A stretch of DNA of 64,000 bases, from assembly GCF_014873875.1 (NCBI RefSeq), contig NZ_JADBEM010000001.1:62001-126000 (forward strand), read 5' to 3'. The stretch comes from Actinopolymorpha pittospori. GTDB taxonomy: Bacteria > Actinomycetota > Actinomycetes > Propionibacteriales > Actinopolymorphaceae. The position numbers were made by a program, and so were the translations under genes. Of the stretch, positions 22,180-30,192 are shown one piece after another (the stretch's first letter is position 1; every line of letters begins with the position of its first letter). Below the pieces are notes generated by a model. That model was not told the DNA's origin, made no database searches, and worked only from the letters and a program-made list of their open reading frames with translations.

Positions 22180-24327
22180 GTGGGACGGCACATCAGGCGT
22201 CGGGAGCCGCGGCACCACTGGGTGCTGGTCTCCCTCCTGATGGCCGCCCTCGTCGGGGTCCTGCTGATTCAGGGGTACGTGCAGCGAGGTTGGGGGGACC
22301 TCAACGCCACGCAGCCGAGCGCCACCGGGCCCGCGGGGCCACACCTGAACAACGCCCGGCCGGTCGTGAACCTCAGTGGTGCCCAGCCGACCGGCGCCGG
22401 GATGCCGGACCATACGATCGCGCTCACCTTCGAGGACGGGCCCGATCCGCGCTGGACTCCGCGGATCCTCGACGTCCTGCGCCGCCACCATGCCCGCGCG
22501 ACCTTCTTCGTCCAGGGGTCGAAGGTGGCACAGCATCCGCAGTTGGCGCGGCGAATCGTGGCCGAGGGACACGAGCTCGGCTCGCACACCTACACCCACG
22601 TCGACCTGGCTGGAGTCCCGTTCTGGCAGCGGCAGCTCGAACTCACCCTCACCCAGAAGGCGCTCGCGGGAGCCACCGGTCTGCACACCCGACTGATTCG
22701 ACCGCCGTACTCCTCGCTGCCAGCCGAAGTGGGAGCGTCGGAGTACGCGGCCGCACAGTCCGTGGGACGCGACGGCTACCTCGTCGTCCTCACCGATCAC
22801 GACACCCGCGACTGGTCCGGGCGGACGCCCGAGCGGATCGTGGCGGCGGCCACCCCCGCCGGGCCCCGCGGCGCCGTGGTTCTGTTGCACGACTCCGGCG
22901 GCGACCGGAGTGCGACGGTCGCCGCCGTCGACCGCCTGCTGACCAGGCTGGACGGGGAGGGCTACCGCTTCACCACGGTGAGCGAGGGTCTGGGCCTCAC
23001 CGAGACGCACACCGCGGTGACGCTCCCGGAGCGCATCGCCGGACTGGTCCTCGTCGCCGGCCAGCAGACCGGGCGAGGCGCCGCGGTGGCGCTCACGTTC
23101 GCGCTCGCGATCGCGGGCGTCCTCACGGTGCTTCGATTGCTCATCCTGTCCGGGTTGGCCCGACTGCACGCACGACGCGTACGACGCGCCCAGAGCGAAC
23201 CGACCAGCGGACCGCCCTACCACCCGCCGGTGTCTGTCATCGTGCCCGCCTACAACGAGGCCGCCGGGATCGCCGCCACCGTCCGCTCCCTGGTCCACAC
23301 CAGCTATCCGGGCCAGGTCGAAGTAGTCGTGGTCGACGACGGCTCAGACGACGACACCGCGGCGATCGCCGCCAGTCTGGACCTGCCCGGCGTCACCGTC
23401 CTCCGGCAGCCCAACGGGGGCAAACCTGCCGCGCTCAACACGGGGATCGCCCGCGCCCGACACGACATCCTGATCCTCGTCGACGGCGACACGGTCTTCC
23501 AACCCGACACCATCGAACGCCTGGTCGGCCCGTTCGCCGACCCGAAGGTGGGAGCGGTGAGCGGCAACACCAAGATCGGGAACGCCGGAGGCATCCTCGG
23601 CCGATGGCAGCACATCGAGTACGTCATCGGATTCAACCTCGACCGACGGATGTTCGACGTGCTCGAGTGCATGCCCACCGTGCCCGGCGCGATCGGTGCT
23701 TTCCGCCGGCAGGCGCTCCCCCGTGCGGAAGGCCCGGTCAGCACCGACACTCTCGCCGAGGACACCGACCTGACGATGGCCGTGTGCCGGGCCGGCTGGC
23801 GGGTGGTCTATGAGGAGAGCGCCCGGGCCTGGACGGAGGCACCGACGTCCCTGCGCCAACTGTGGCGGCAGCGTTACCGCTGGTGCTACGGCACGCTCCA
23901 GGCGATGTGGAAACACCGAGGCGCGTTGGTCGAGCGTGGCCCGGCGGGGCGGTTCGGGCGTCGGGCGCTGCCCTACCTCGTCGTCTTCCAGGTCGGGCTC
24001 CCGCTGCTCGCCCCGGCCGTCGACATCTTCGCGTTGTACGGGCTGTTCTTCGGCCAACCCGTCCGGGTGGCGGCCGTCTGGGCGGCGTTCGTGGTGGTCC
24101 AGGCGTTGGTGGGTGCCTACGCACTCCGACTCGACGGTGAACGCCTCACGCCGTTGTGGACGCTGCCGTTGCAGCAGTTCGTCTACCGGCAGCTCATGTA
24201 TCTCGTGGTCATCCAGTCCGTGGTGACCGCGCTGGTGGGTGCACCGCTGCGCTGGCACGCCATGCGCCGGCATGGCACGTTCGCCGCGGACAGCGGTGCA
24301 CACCCGGTGGTCCGGTCAGGACGTTAG
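22180..24327 (+). CDS. Polysaccharide deacetylase fused to family 2 glycosyltransferase
   Basis: 715 residues from GTG 22180. Order: membrane helix (about 12-35), NodB deacetylase domain (about 75-280), helix (about 305-330), GT2 synthase domain (about 345-600) and three or more C-terminal helices. NodB motifs: TFEDGP (Glu85 where Asp is normal, then Asp86), SHTYTH, RPPYSS, DTRDW and LLHDSG. GT2 motifs: VIVPAYNE, VVDDGSDD, DGDT, AEDTDL and QRYRW, the processive-synthase pattern. This arrangement should polymerise a hexosamine-type chain and trim its acetyl groups during export, as in PNAG-like or chitin-like polymers (inference). No ribosome site is obvious; translation likely depends on the preceding gene. 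Confidence 0.85.
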   Translation: MGRHIRRREPRHHWVLVSLLMAALVGVLLIQGYVQRGWGDLNATQPSATGPAGPHLNNARPVVNLSGAQPTGAGMPDHTIALTFEDGPDPRWTPRILDVLRRHHARATFFVQGSKVAQHPQLARRIVAEGHELGSHTYTHVDLAGVPFWQRQLELTLTQKALAGATGLHTRLIRPPYSSLPAEVGASEYAAAQSVGRDGYLVVLTDHDTRDWSGRTPERIVAAATPAGPRGAVVLLHDSGGDRSATVAAVDRLLTRLDGEGYRFTTVSEGLGLTETHTAVTLPERIAGLVLVAGQQTGRGAAVALTFALAIAGVLTVLRLLILSGLARLHARRVRRAQSEPTSGPPYHPPVSVIVPAYNEAAGIAATVRSLVHTSYPGQVEVVVVDDGSDDDTAAIAASLDLPGVTVLRQPNGGKPAALNTGIARARHDILILVDGDTVFQPDTIERLVGPFADPKVGAVSGNTKIGNAGGILGRWQHIEYVIGFNLDRRMFDVLECMPTVPGAIGAFRRQALPRAEGPVSTDTLAEDTDLTMAVCRAGWRVVYEESARAWTEAPTSLRQLWRQRYRWCYGTLQAMWKHRGALVERGPAGRFGRRALPYLVVFQVGLPLLAPAVDIFALYGLFFGQPVRVAAVWAAFVVVQALVGAYALRLDGERLTPLWTLPLQQFVYRQLMYLVVIQSVVTALVGAPLRWHAMRRHGTFAADSGAHPVVRSGR

Positions 24328-24374
24328 GTTTCGTCTTGGCGCCGCCCCACCGTCCAGCTGTCAGGATCGGTCGG

Positions 24375-25712
24375 TCAGGGCCCGGTGATCGCGTGGATCG
24401 TGTAGGGGTAGGACCGCTGCTGCCAGATGATGGTCGAGCGGCCGGTCGGGCTGGCGTCGACCTGGGGCACCCTTCCGTCCGTGGTCACGGTCTTGGCCGT
24501 ACCGAAGGAACCGGTGCGCGTGACCGTCCGTGACATGACCTGGGTTGGCGTTGAGGGCGGTCCGGGTGTGTGCCAGGCGACCATCCCGTCGCCGTCGTCG
24601 TCCAGGGTCAGGTCCGGCCGGTCGCCGACGCCGAGTGAGGTGATGGCACCGAGCGCGCCGGTCCGCGAGATGCTCCGGCCGAACACCTCCGTCTTGGTCG
24701 TGGTGTTCTGGCGGGTCCACACCAGCATGGAGTCGCCCTCGAAGTCCGTCGCCAGCGCGTGCTGCTGCGCGGCGTTGTCCGTCACCGGTGACACCGCGGT
24801 CACGGTGCCCAGTGCGTCGGTCTTACTCCACTGTCGGACCCACACGCGGGTCTGTTCGCCGGTACGCCAACGCCGGAAGCTGACGATGGCGTCGCCGTCA
24901 CGGTCCACCGCCACGGTCACCCGGCCGAAGCCCGCACCGGAGCCCGGCGAGGTGAACGCCCGCAGCGGCAACGGCGCACCGTACCGGATCCGCCGGGCCA
25001 CGACCCGCTCGTAGTTTTCGGCCCACGCGACGACCGCCTGGCCGTTGCGGTCGACGGCGGCGGAGGGCTGGTCGGCCGATCCGGAGCCCAGATCCCGGAC
25101 GGGCCCGAGGGAGCTGTCGAGGTCGAGGTAGCGCGCCACCGTGTAGTAGCCGCCGCCGCGATACTCGGTCCACGCGGCCAGGGCGCGCCCGGACGGATCG
25201 ACGACCACCGTCGGGTTCATCCCGCTGGCTCCGGTGGTGGACAGGGTGCGAAGCGCGCCGAGCGTTCCGGTCGAACTCACGCGGCGCCCGACCACCCGGC
25301 CCTCCTGCTCCCAGACCACGGCGGAGTCGCCGTCGTCGTCGGTGGCCACCTCGGGCCAGGCCACGTTCGCACCCAACGGCGAGAGGTTCTGGGTCGCGGT
25401 CATGCTGCCCGACGCGGGCTTGATCCGGGCCTGGATCTGGTAGTAACAGGCCGGCTGCGCACCATCGCATGCCTCCCACACCAGGATGGCGTCACCCTGC
25501 CGGTCGACCGCCACCTTTGGCGAGTCGGTCGCCTCCCACCCCGGGGCGGAGACGTTCCAGGGCGCGGTCCACGCGGCCTGCGCCGGCGCTGAGACGCCGA
25601 CCGTCACGGTCAGCGCACTCGCGGTGATCGCGACTCCTGCCGTCAGTGTGCGACGTGTCAGGAACCGGCGGTCTGACGTGAAGGGCCGCCTCGACCAACG
25701 CAATACGGACAT
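24375..25712 (-). CDS. Secreted beta-propeller-like repeat protein
   Basis: 445 residues from ATG 25712 (CTGGAG upstream). Signal peptide ending near VSAPAQA. The mature part has about seven to eight repeats of a 45-residue unit with the pattern 'VAVDxxGDAxVVWxxxxxxxxxVxxRxxxxxGxLGxxxxLS' (SPKVAVDRQGDAILVWEACD; WPEVATDDDGDSAVVWEQEG; QPSAAVDRNGQAVVAWAENY; HALATDFEGDSMLVWTRQN), expected to form a propeller. Acidic DxDGD turns may bind calcium. Function unknown; family members are common secreted proteins of actinomycetes. It converges with the fusion-enzyme gene. Confidence 0.75.
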   Translation of the reverse strand: MSVLRWSRRPFTSDRRFLTRRTLTAGVAITASALTVTVGVSAPAQAAWTAPWNVSAPGWEATDSPKVAVDRQGDAILVWEACDGAQPACYYQIQARIKPASGSMTATQNLSPLGANVAWPEVATDDDGDSAVVWEQEGRVVGRRVSSTGTLGALRTLSTTGASGMNPTVVVDPSGRALAAWTEYRGGGYYTVARYLDLDSSLGPVRDLGSGSADQPSAAVDRNGQAVVAWAENYERVVARRIRYGAPLPLRAFTSPGSGAGFGRVTVAVDRDGDAIVSFRRWRTGEQTRVWVRQWSKTDALGTVTAVSPVTDNAAQQHALATDFEGDSMLVWTRQNTTTKTEVFGRSISRTGALGAITSLGVGDRPDLTLDDDGDGMVAWHTPGPPSTPTQVMSRTVTRTGSFGTAKTVTTDGRVPQVDASPTGRSTIIWQQRSYPYTIHAITGP

Positions 25713-25871
25713 AAAGTGCTCCAGGGGCGAGAGAGTCACAAGCCGCACATGTCTACAGCATGCGGAATGTCTGCGTCCAGACGGACGTGGCCCTGCCGTC
25801 ACACGCGGCCTGTATCAGCTCCCCACAGGCTGTGACAACCTCCCGAAGTCCCTCGTTCGGTGACATCGAGC

Positions 25872-26068
25872 CTTTTGCGCTTGTTGCTTTGTGGCTTTTT
25901 AATTTCTGATCATCGTTTGGGATAAGTGACCACTGATTGTGTGGGTAGTCCAAGTGATGCGCCGATGGCGGATGAGACCTCATTTATTCGGCATGACAGA
26001 AGTCTCGAAGTCTTTTCGGCGCGACCCAACATTCGTTTACCGACCGACAAAGACGATGGGGGAACTCT
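25872..26068 (+). promoter_or_regulatory. AT-richer leader of surface-protein/sortase pair 2
   Basis: Counterpart of 19861-20058, with TGATCAT, GGGTAGTCCAAGTG (25943-25956), CTTTTCGGCGC and CGACAAAGACGA followed by GGGGGAACTC before the GTG start. The rest of the 25713-26068 gap holds no supported gene, only the divergent promoter of the propeller gene. Confidence 0.6.
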
Positions 26069-26773
26069 GTGAGAATTCGTAAGGCATTTGGTGCTCGACT
26101 CGGCGCGGCCCTGGTCGCTGCCGGGCTGGTCGCGGCGATAGCGTCGACACCCGCGAACGCCGCCAGCACTGACACGGCCGCTCGCTCCGCCGTGGGGGAG
26201 CAGTCGCTCCCCATGCACAAGAAGCCGCCGAAGCCGCCTAAGAACGCCTTCAACGGCTGCATCGACTCGAGCCAGCAGAACAACGAGAAGTTCGTCGCCT
26301 ATGTCCCAGAGCCCGGCCAGCTGTGGATCTGGAAGGAGAACCGGGGCGCCGGCTCGGTGGACCCCTGGGTGCAGTTCACTGACACGCCGGCGGATGTGGA
26401 CGTTGTATGCGCGACGATCACGGCGCACGGCAACAACGTCGCTGTCACGATCGTGACCCAAAACGAGGAGCAGCAGGTCTGGCAGGCCGACTGCACCGTC
26501 AACCCCGACAACGCCAACGACCCGTTCGACCCGAACGAGCGGTGCGGGGACTTCGAAGAGCTCACCCCGCTGCCGGACGCCGCCGCGGCTGGTGACAACA
26601 ACGGTTCTGGCCCCATCATGCGGCCGGGTGGCCCCAGGGCCGGTGACGGTGCTGTCGCTTCCAGCGGACCGGGTGCGGCCACCGCGGCGGGCGGAGCTCT
26701 GCTCGGCCTGGCGCTGACCGCGGGCACGGTGGCGCTGCTGCGTCGACGTGGCCACGGCGCTGCTGCGGCCTGA
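26069..26773 (+). CDS. Secreted membrane-anchored surface protein, paralogue of 20059
   Basis: 234 residues from GTG 26069. Signal peptide closely like that of the first copy (RIRKAFGARLGAALVAAGLV), C-terminal anchor nearly identical (GGALLGLALTAGTVALLRRR). The middle is different: it lacks the GKDRGDK repeats and instead has a cysteine-containing domain (NAFNGCIDSSQQNNEKFVAY; VDVVCATITAHGNNVAVTIV; ADCTVNPDN; ERCGDFEELTPLP). So the ends and regulatory region are conserved while the exposed centre has been replaced. It is followed by its own sortase gene. Function unknown. Confidence 0.75.
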   Translation: MRIRKAFGARLGAALVAAGLVAAIASTPANAASTDTAARSAVGEQSLPMHKKPPKPPKNAFNGCIDSSQQNNEKFVAYVPEPGQLWIWKENRGAGSVDPWVQFTDTPADVDVVCATITAHGNNVAVTIVTQNEEQQVWQADCTVNPDNANDPFDPNERCGDFEELTPLPDAAAAGDNNGSGPIMRPGGPRAGDGAVASSGPGAATAAGGALLGLALTAGTVALLRRRGHGAAAA

Positions 26774-26775
26774 TC

Positions 26776-27693
26776 GTGTGGTCCTACCTGCGGAAGGTCC
26801 TCCGCCCCCTCGTGGGGCGGAGGGCCGCCACCACCCTGCGGAAGGCTCTTCGTCCCCTCGCGGGGCCGAGGGCCGCCACCACCCTGCGGAAGGCTCTTCG
26901 TCCCCTCGTGGGGCGGAGGGCCGCGACCATGCTCATCGTTCTCGCCGCTGTCAGCGGCATCGGCCTGATCTTTGTGGACACCTTCGGACAGGCCGCGCCC
27001 CCGCCCATGCCCACCGCCACCGCGCCTCCTCCCATGCCCACCGCCACCACGCCCTCACAGTCCGCCTCTCCGGCAGCCCCCCAACCCGCGCGCGAACCCA
27101 CGCGTGCTTCGTCTCGACCAAGCCCGTCTGCGACGCCGTCGAAGGCGACAACAGGAACGTCCCTGTTGACGTCGGCTTCGAGGCCGACCCGCGTGGACAT
27201 TCCCGCGATCGACGTGGCCGCGCCGATCTACTTCGTCGGCGATGCCAGCGACGGCACCATCGACGTACCGCCGACGAACAGGCCCTACCTGGCCGGCTGG
27301 TACAACAAGAGCGTGACCCCCGGCCAGAAGGGTCGCACCGTGATTCTCGGCCACCTGGACTCCAACTACAGCGGCCCGGCCGTCTTCTACTACCTCGGCG
27401 CCCTCAAACGCGGTCAGACGGTGACCGTCACCCGACAGGACGGGATCGTCGTCGTCTACCAGATCGACGGCTCCTCGATCCAACCGAAGAACAAGCTTCC
27501 CGCCGAGCAGATCTACGGGCCGAGCGAGCGGTCCGAACTCCGGCTGATCACCTGCGGTGGCAGCTACGACAAGAAGACCGGCTGGTCTGACAACATCATC
27601 GTCTACGCCCACATGGTGTCCTGGCACAAAGCCACACCCGCCGAGGCGCGACGACCACTCCGACATGACACCCCGGACCGGTCCGGCGAATAG
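26776..27693 (+). CDS. Class F sortase (copy 2) with repeated N-terminus
   Basis: 305 residues from GTG 26776. The N-terminus carries three 16-residue repeats (LRKVLRPLVGRRAATT type) before the membrane helix (MLIVLAAVSGIGLIFVDTF), where copy 1 has a single unit. A P/A/S/T-rich linker leads to a catalytic domain almost identical to copy 1 (PYLAGWYNKSVTPGQKGRTV; catalytic His in LGHLDSN, Cys in LITCGGSY). The C-terminus keeps the KATPAEARRPLRHDTP tail. It forms a two-gene unit with the preceding surface protein. Confidence 0.88.
   Translation: MWSYLRKVLRPLVGRRAATTLRKALRPLAGPRAATTLRKALRPLVGRRAATMLIVLAAVSGIGLIFVDTFGQAAPPPMPTATAPPPMPTATTPSQSASPAAPQPAREPTRASSRPSPSATPSKATTGTSLLTSASRPTRVDIPAIDVAAPIYFVGDASDGTIDVPPTNRPYLAGWYNKSVTPGQKGRTVILGHLDSNYSGPAVFYYLGALKRGQTVTVTRQDGIVVVYQIDGSSIQPKNKLPAEQIYGPSERSELRLITCGGSYDKKTGWSDNIIVYAHMVSWHKATPAEARRPLRHDTPDRSGE
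26788..26931 (+). repeat. Three tandem 48-bp coding repeats
   Basis: Three consecutive 16-codon units each beginning CTGCGGAAGG, at 26788, 26836 and 26884. They encode a basic cytoplasmic segment of the second sortase. Each unit also contains a short inverted repeat around CCCCTCGTGGGG. Confidence 0.85.
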
Positions 27694-27730
27694 GAACGCA
27701 GGAGCCCCGTGGCCGAAGGGGTGCCGCCTC

Positions 27731-28291
27731 CTACATCCGTTCGGCTGTGGACAGGTCAACCTCGATCTCGACCTCCACCTCGTCGCGCAGCTTCAGTGCG
27801 CCCAGGAACGCCGAGTACGGCTTGATGCCGTACGCCGACTGGAGCAACGTCCCGACGGCGCGGTAGCGGTCGGCGCCGAGGTCACTCACCTGGAACTCGA
27901 CCGGCGCGGAGCCGTTCCGCAGCGCCAGGGTGCCGCTGATCGTGCCGCCACCGTCGGTGGGTGTCACCTGGGTGGACTCGAAGGTCGCCATGGGGTTGCG
28001 GTCCACGTCGAGGATCTGCCGCGCGTTGCTCTCGATCTCGCCACGGTCCTTGTCGGTCAGTGGCTTGACCCCACCGGTGCCCTCTCGGACGTGGAGCGAG
28101 CCGAGTTCGGCCCGTGCGGTGAGGCTCGCTCCGGCGGGTGTGTCCGTGGTCAGGACGACCTGCGCCGACCAGTCGTCCACCTCGAGCAGCAGGTCGTGTC
28201 CGACCTTCGAGGCGACGCCCTGGCGGCGGGTGCGCACGAGCATCCGGCCGGAACTGGGTCCGATCCGGAACTGGCCGGCGGAGAGTGCCAT
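27731..28291 (-). CDS. YceI-family lipocalin-like protein
   Basis: 186 residues from ATG 28291. YceI fold: GVASKVGHDLLLEVDDWSAQ, SLTARAELGSLHVREG, then DRGEIESNARQILDVDRNPM and ATFESTQVTPTDGGGTISGT, ending in SDLGADRYRAVGTL. Members bind isoprenoid-like lipids. There is no signal peptide. It lies downstream of the polysaccharide locus on the same strand with a 128-bp gap, so it may be a separate transcript. Confidence 0.75.
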   Translation of the reverse strand: MALSAGQFRIGPSSGRMLVRTRRQGVASKVGHDLLLEVDDWSAQVVLTTDTPAGASLTARAELGSLHVREGTGGVKPLTDKDRGEIESNARQILDVDRNPMATFESTQVTPTDGGGTISGTLALRNGSAPVEFQVSDLGADRYRAVGTLLQSAYGIKPYSAFLGALKLRDEVEVEIEVDLSTAERM

Positions 28292-28419
28292 GTAGTCGAG
28301 GCTAGAAGGCCGCCAGTCGTCCGATCCGGCGTTTCCCGAAGCCTGACGCCGACGTACGTCAACACGTCCTTGGCGACGACTCGCCGGTTCGGGAACGGTT
28401 TGTCGTGGATGTGGCGGCC

Positions 28420-30090
28420 TCACCTGCCGCCGGCGAAGATGACCTCCCGAATCGTCCGCAGCACGATCTTCAGGTCGAGCCACAGCGACCAGTTCTCGAT
28501 GTAGAAGTTGTCGAACCGGGCCCGCTCCGAGATCGGGGTGTCCCCCCGCAGGCCGCTGACCTGGGCGAGCCCGGTCAGTCCAGCCGGCACCCGGTGGCGG
28601 TGCGCGTAGAGGCTGTGCTCGGCGGAGAAGACCTCGACGAAGTGCGGGCGCTCCGGCCGGGGCCCCACCAGGGTCATGTCTCCACGCAGGATGTTCCACA
28701 GTTGCGGGAGTTCGTCGAGTGAGGTGCGGCGCAGGAGCCGTCCGACCCGGCCGACCCTGTGGTCGTGGGCGATCGACCAGGTGGTCCGCGACTCCGCCTC
28801 GTCGAGTGGACGCAGGGAGCGGAACTTCAGCACCTCGAAGTGGCGGCCGTCGCGTCCGACCCGCTGTTGGCGGAACAGGATCCCGGGACCGCCCTCGATC
28901 CGCACCGCGATCGCGCAGGCCACCAGCACCGGGCTGAGCGCGACGATCGCCAGGGAGCTGACGGCCACGTCGATGCCCCGCTTGACGAGCCACCGCCAGC
29001 CGCTCATCCGCAGCGTGCGGAGCCGCACGACCGGTATCGCGCCGATGTGGTCCGGATGGGCGGAGGGGATGTGGAACTGGTGCATGCGGGGGACGACCAC
29101 GAGGTCGCGGCCGACGCCGACCGCCTCGCGGATCAGCTCGTTGAAACGGGCCTCGGTCGTGTCCGGATCGGCGACGATCACCAGGTCCGCCTGCGCGGCG
29201 GTGATGGTCTCGGCGAAACCGGACAGGTCGCCGAGGCGGGGAGCCGCGACGTAGACGGGATCGGCGCGGTCCGGGTCGTCCACGTAGCCGAGGACCTCCA
29301 GACCGTAGCGCGGATGGCGAGCGAGTACCTGGGTGAGCTCGGCCGCGACCTGGCCACCGCCGAGCAGGAGGGCGCGGGAGGTGGACAGGCGCCGGCATCG
29401 GACCAGCCGGATCCCCCACATGGACACCGCCCGGCCGCCCAGCAGCAACAAGAGCATCAGGGCTTCGGACCGAAACAGCGTGTCGAACCCGTCGAAACTC
29501 TGATGGCGGACGGCGGCGAGAAGGACGACCGCCCACGCGGCGACGAGGAACCGTCCGGTCAGTGCCGGGAGCTCGTCCAGGACGGACAGGTGGAACCTCG
29601 GCCGGTACAGACCTCCCGCGGCCAGCAGGACGATGGTCAGGGCGGCACTGACCATCAGACCCCGAACGTAGGTCGAGTTGGACAACGCCAGCGGCACCAG
29701 CGCGAGGAGGTCCAGCACCAGCAGGACCACCCAGTCGCGTTGGGGGCGCCGAGATTTACGCTGCCTCGTCCGGGTGTTCGCGACGACGCGGTTGGCGATG
29801 TCTTCGATGTCTTCGACGTCGAAGACATCGAAGGTGTCGTCGGTGCGGTCGGTGCCGGCCCGCGCTGTTATCACGGGTAGTTCGATCGTCGCGGCACCAT
29901 CGTTGTGAGCACTGGGCCCTTGACCCCCCAAGGAACCTCTCCCCCCACTATTCAGGTCAAGACGACGAAACCAGTTTCGGAATATCGTCCGACCCCAACT
30001 GATCCAGAATTTAGTCGCCGCGGAAAGGCCGTCAACCGCGATCTGTGTGAACAGCCGAAGAACTGCTGACCGAACGAATTCGCCGGCCAC
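28420..30090 (-). CDS. Polyprenyl-phosphate sugar phosphotransferase (exopolysaccharide initiation)
   Basis: 556 residues from GTG 30090; the start is uncertain because the first 100 residues are poorly conserved and no good ribosome site is seen. An acidic stretch (TFDVFDVEDIEDIAN) precedes four to five membrane helices (about 118-235), a Rossmann-like middle domain (SRALLLGGGQVAAELTQVL; VLGYVDDPDRADP) and the catalytic bacterial sugar transferase domain (KRGIDVAVSSLAIVALSPVL; FKFRSL-like LKFRSLRPLDE; LDELPQLWNILRGDMTLVGP; PRPERP; PAGLTGLAQVSG). It transfers sugar-1-phosphate to the lipid carrier, the first step for the locus upstream. Confidence 0.85.
   Translation of the reverse strand: MAGEFVRSAVLRLFTQIAVDGLSAATKFWISWGRTIFRNWFRRLDLNSGGRGSLGGQGPSAHNDGAATIELPVITARAGTDRTDDTFDVFDVEDIEDIANRVVANTRTRQRKSRRPQRDWVVLLVLDLLALVPLALSNSTYVRGLMVSAALTIVLLAAGGLYRPRFHLSVLDELPALTGRFLVAAWAVVLLAAVRHQSFDGFDTLFRSEALMLLLLLGGRAVSMWGIRLVRCRRLSTSRALLLGGGQVAAELTQVLARHPRYGLEVLGYVDDPDRADPVYVAAPRLGDLSGFAETITAAQADLVIVADPDTTEARFNELIREAVGVGRDLVVVPRMHQFHIPSAHPDHIGAIPVVRLRTLRMSGWRWLVKRGIDVAVSSLAIVALSPVLVACAIAVRIEGGPGILFRQQRVGRDGRHFEVLKFRSLRPLDEAESRTTWSIAHDHRVGRVGRLLRRTSLDELPQLWNILRGDMTLVGPRPERPHFVEVFSAEHSLYAHRHRVPAGLTGLAQVSGLRGDTPISERARFDNFYIENWSLWLDLKIVLRTIREVIFAGGR
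29802..29833. repeat. Perfect 32-bp palindrome inside the sugar transferase gene
   Basis: CTTCGATGTCTTCGAC followed directly by its reverse complement, with no loop. It falls in the codons for the acidic FDVFDVEDIEDI segment near the N-terminus. Confidence 0.9.
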
Positions 30091-30192
30091 ACTTCGTGTC
30101 GAGACGCGGGAAATGCGAGCACACCAAAGTCCGCCGCCGCTTCCCGCGCGGCAATGAAAGGCACGTGTGGTAAGGGTTTCCGCTGATCCCGC

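Noticed and set aside
22290..23813. 507-codon open frame inside the deacetylase-glycosyltransferase gene
   Set aside because: Shadow frame rich in Arg/Pro/Gly, while the frame from 22180 has complete NodB and GT2 motifs.
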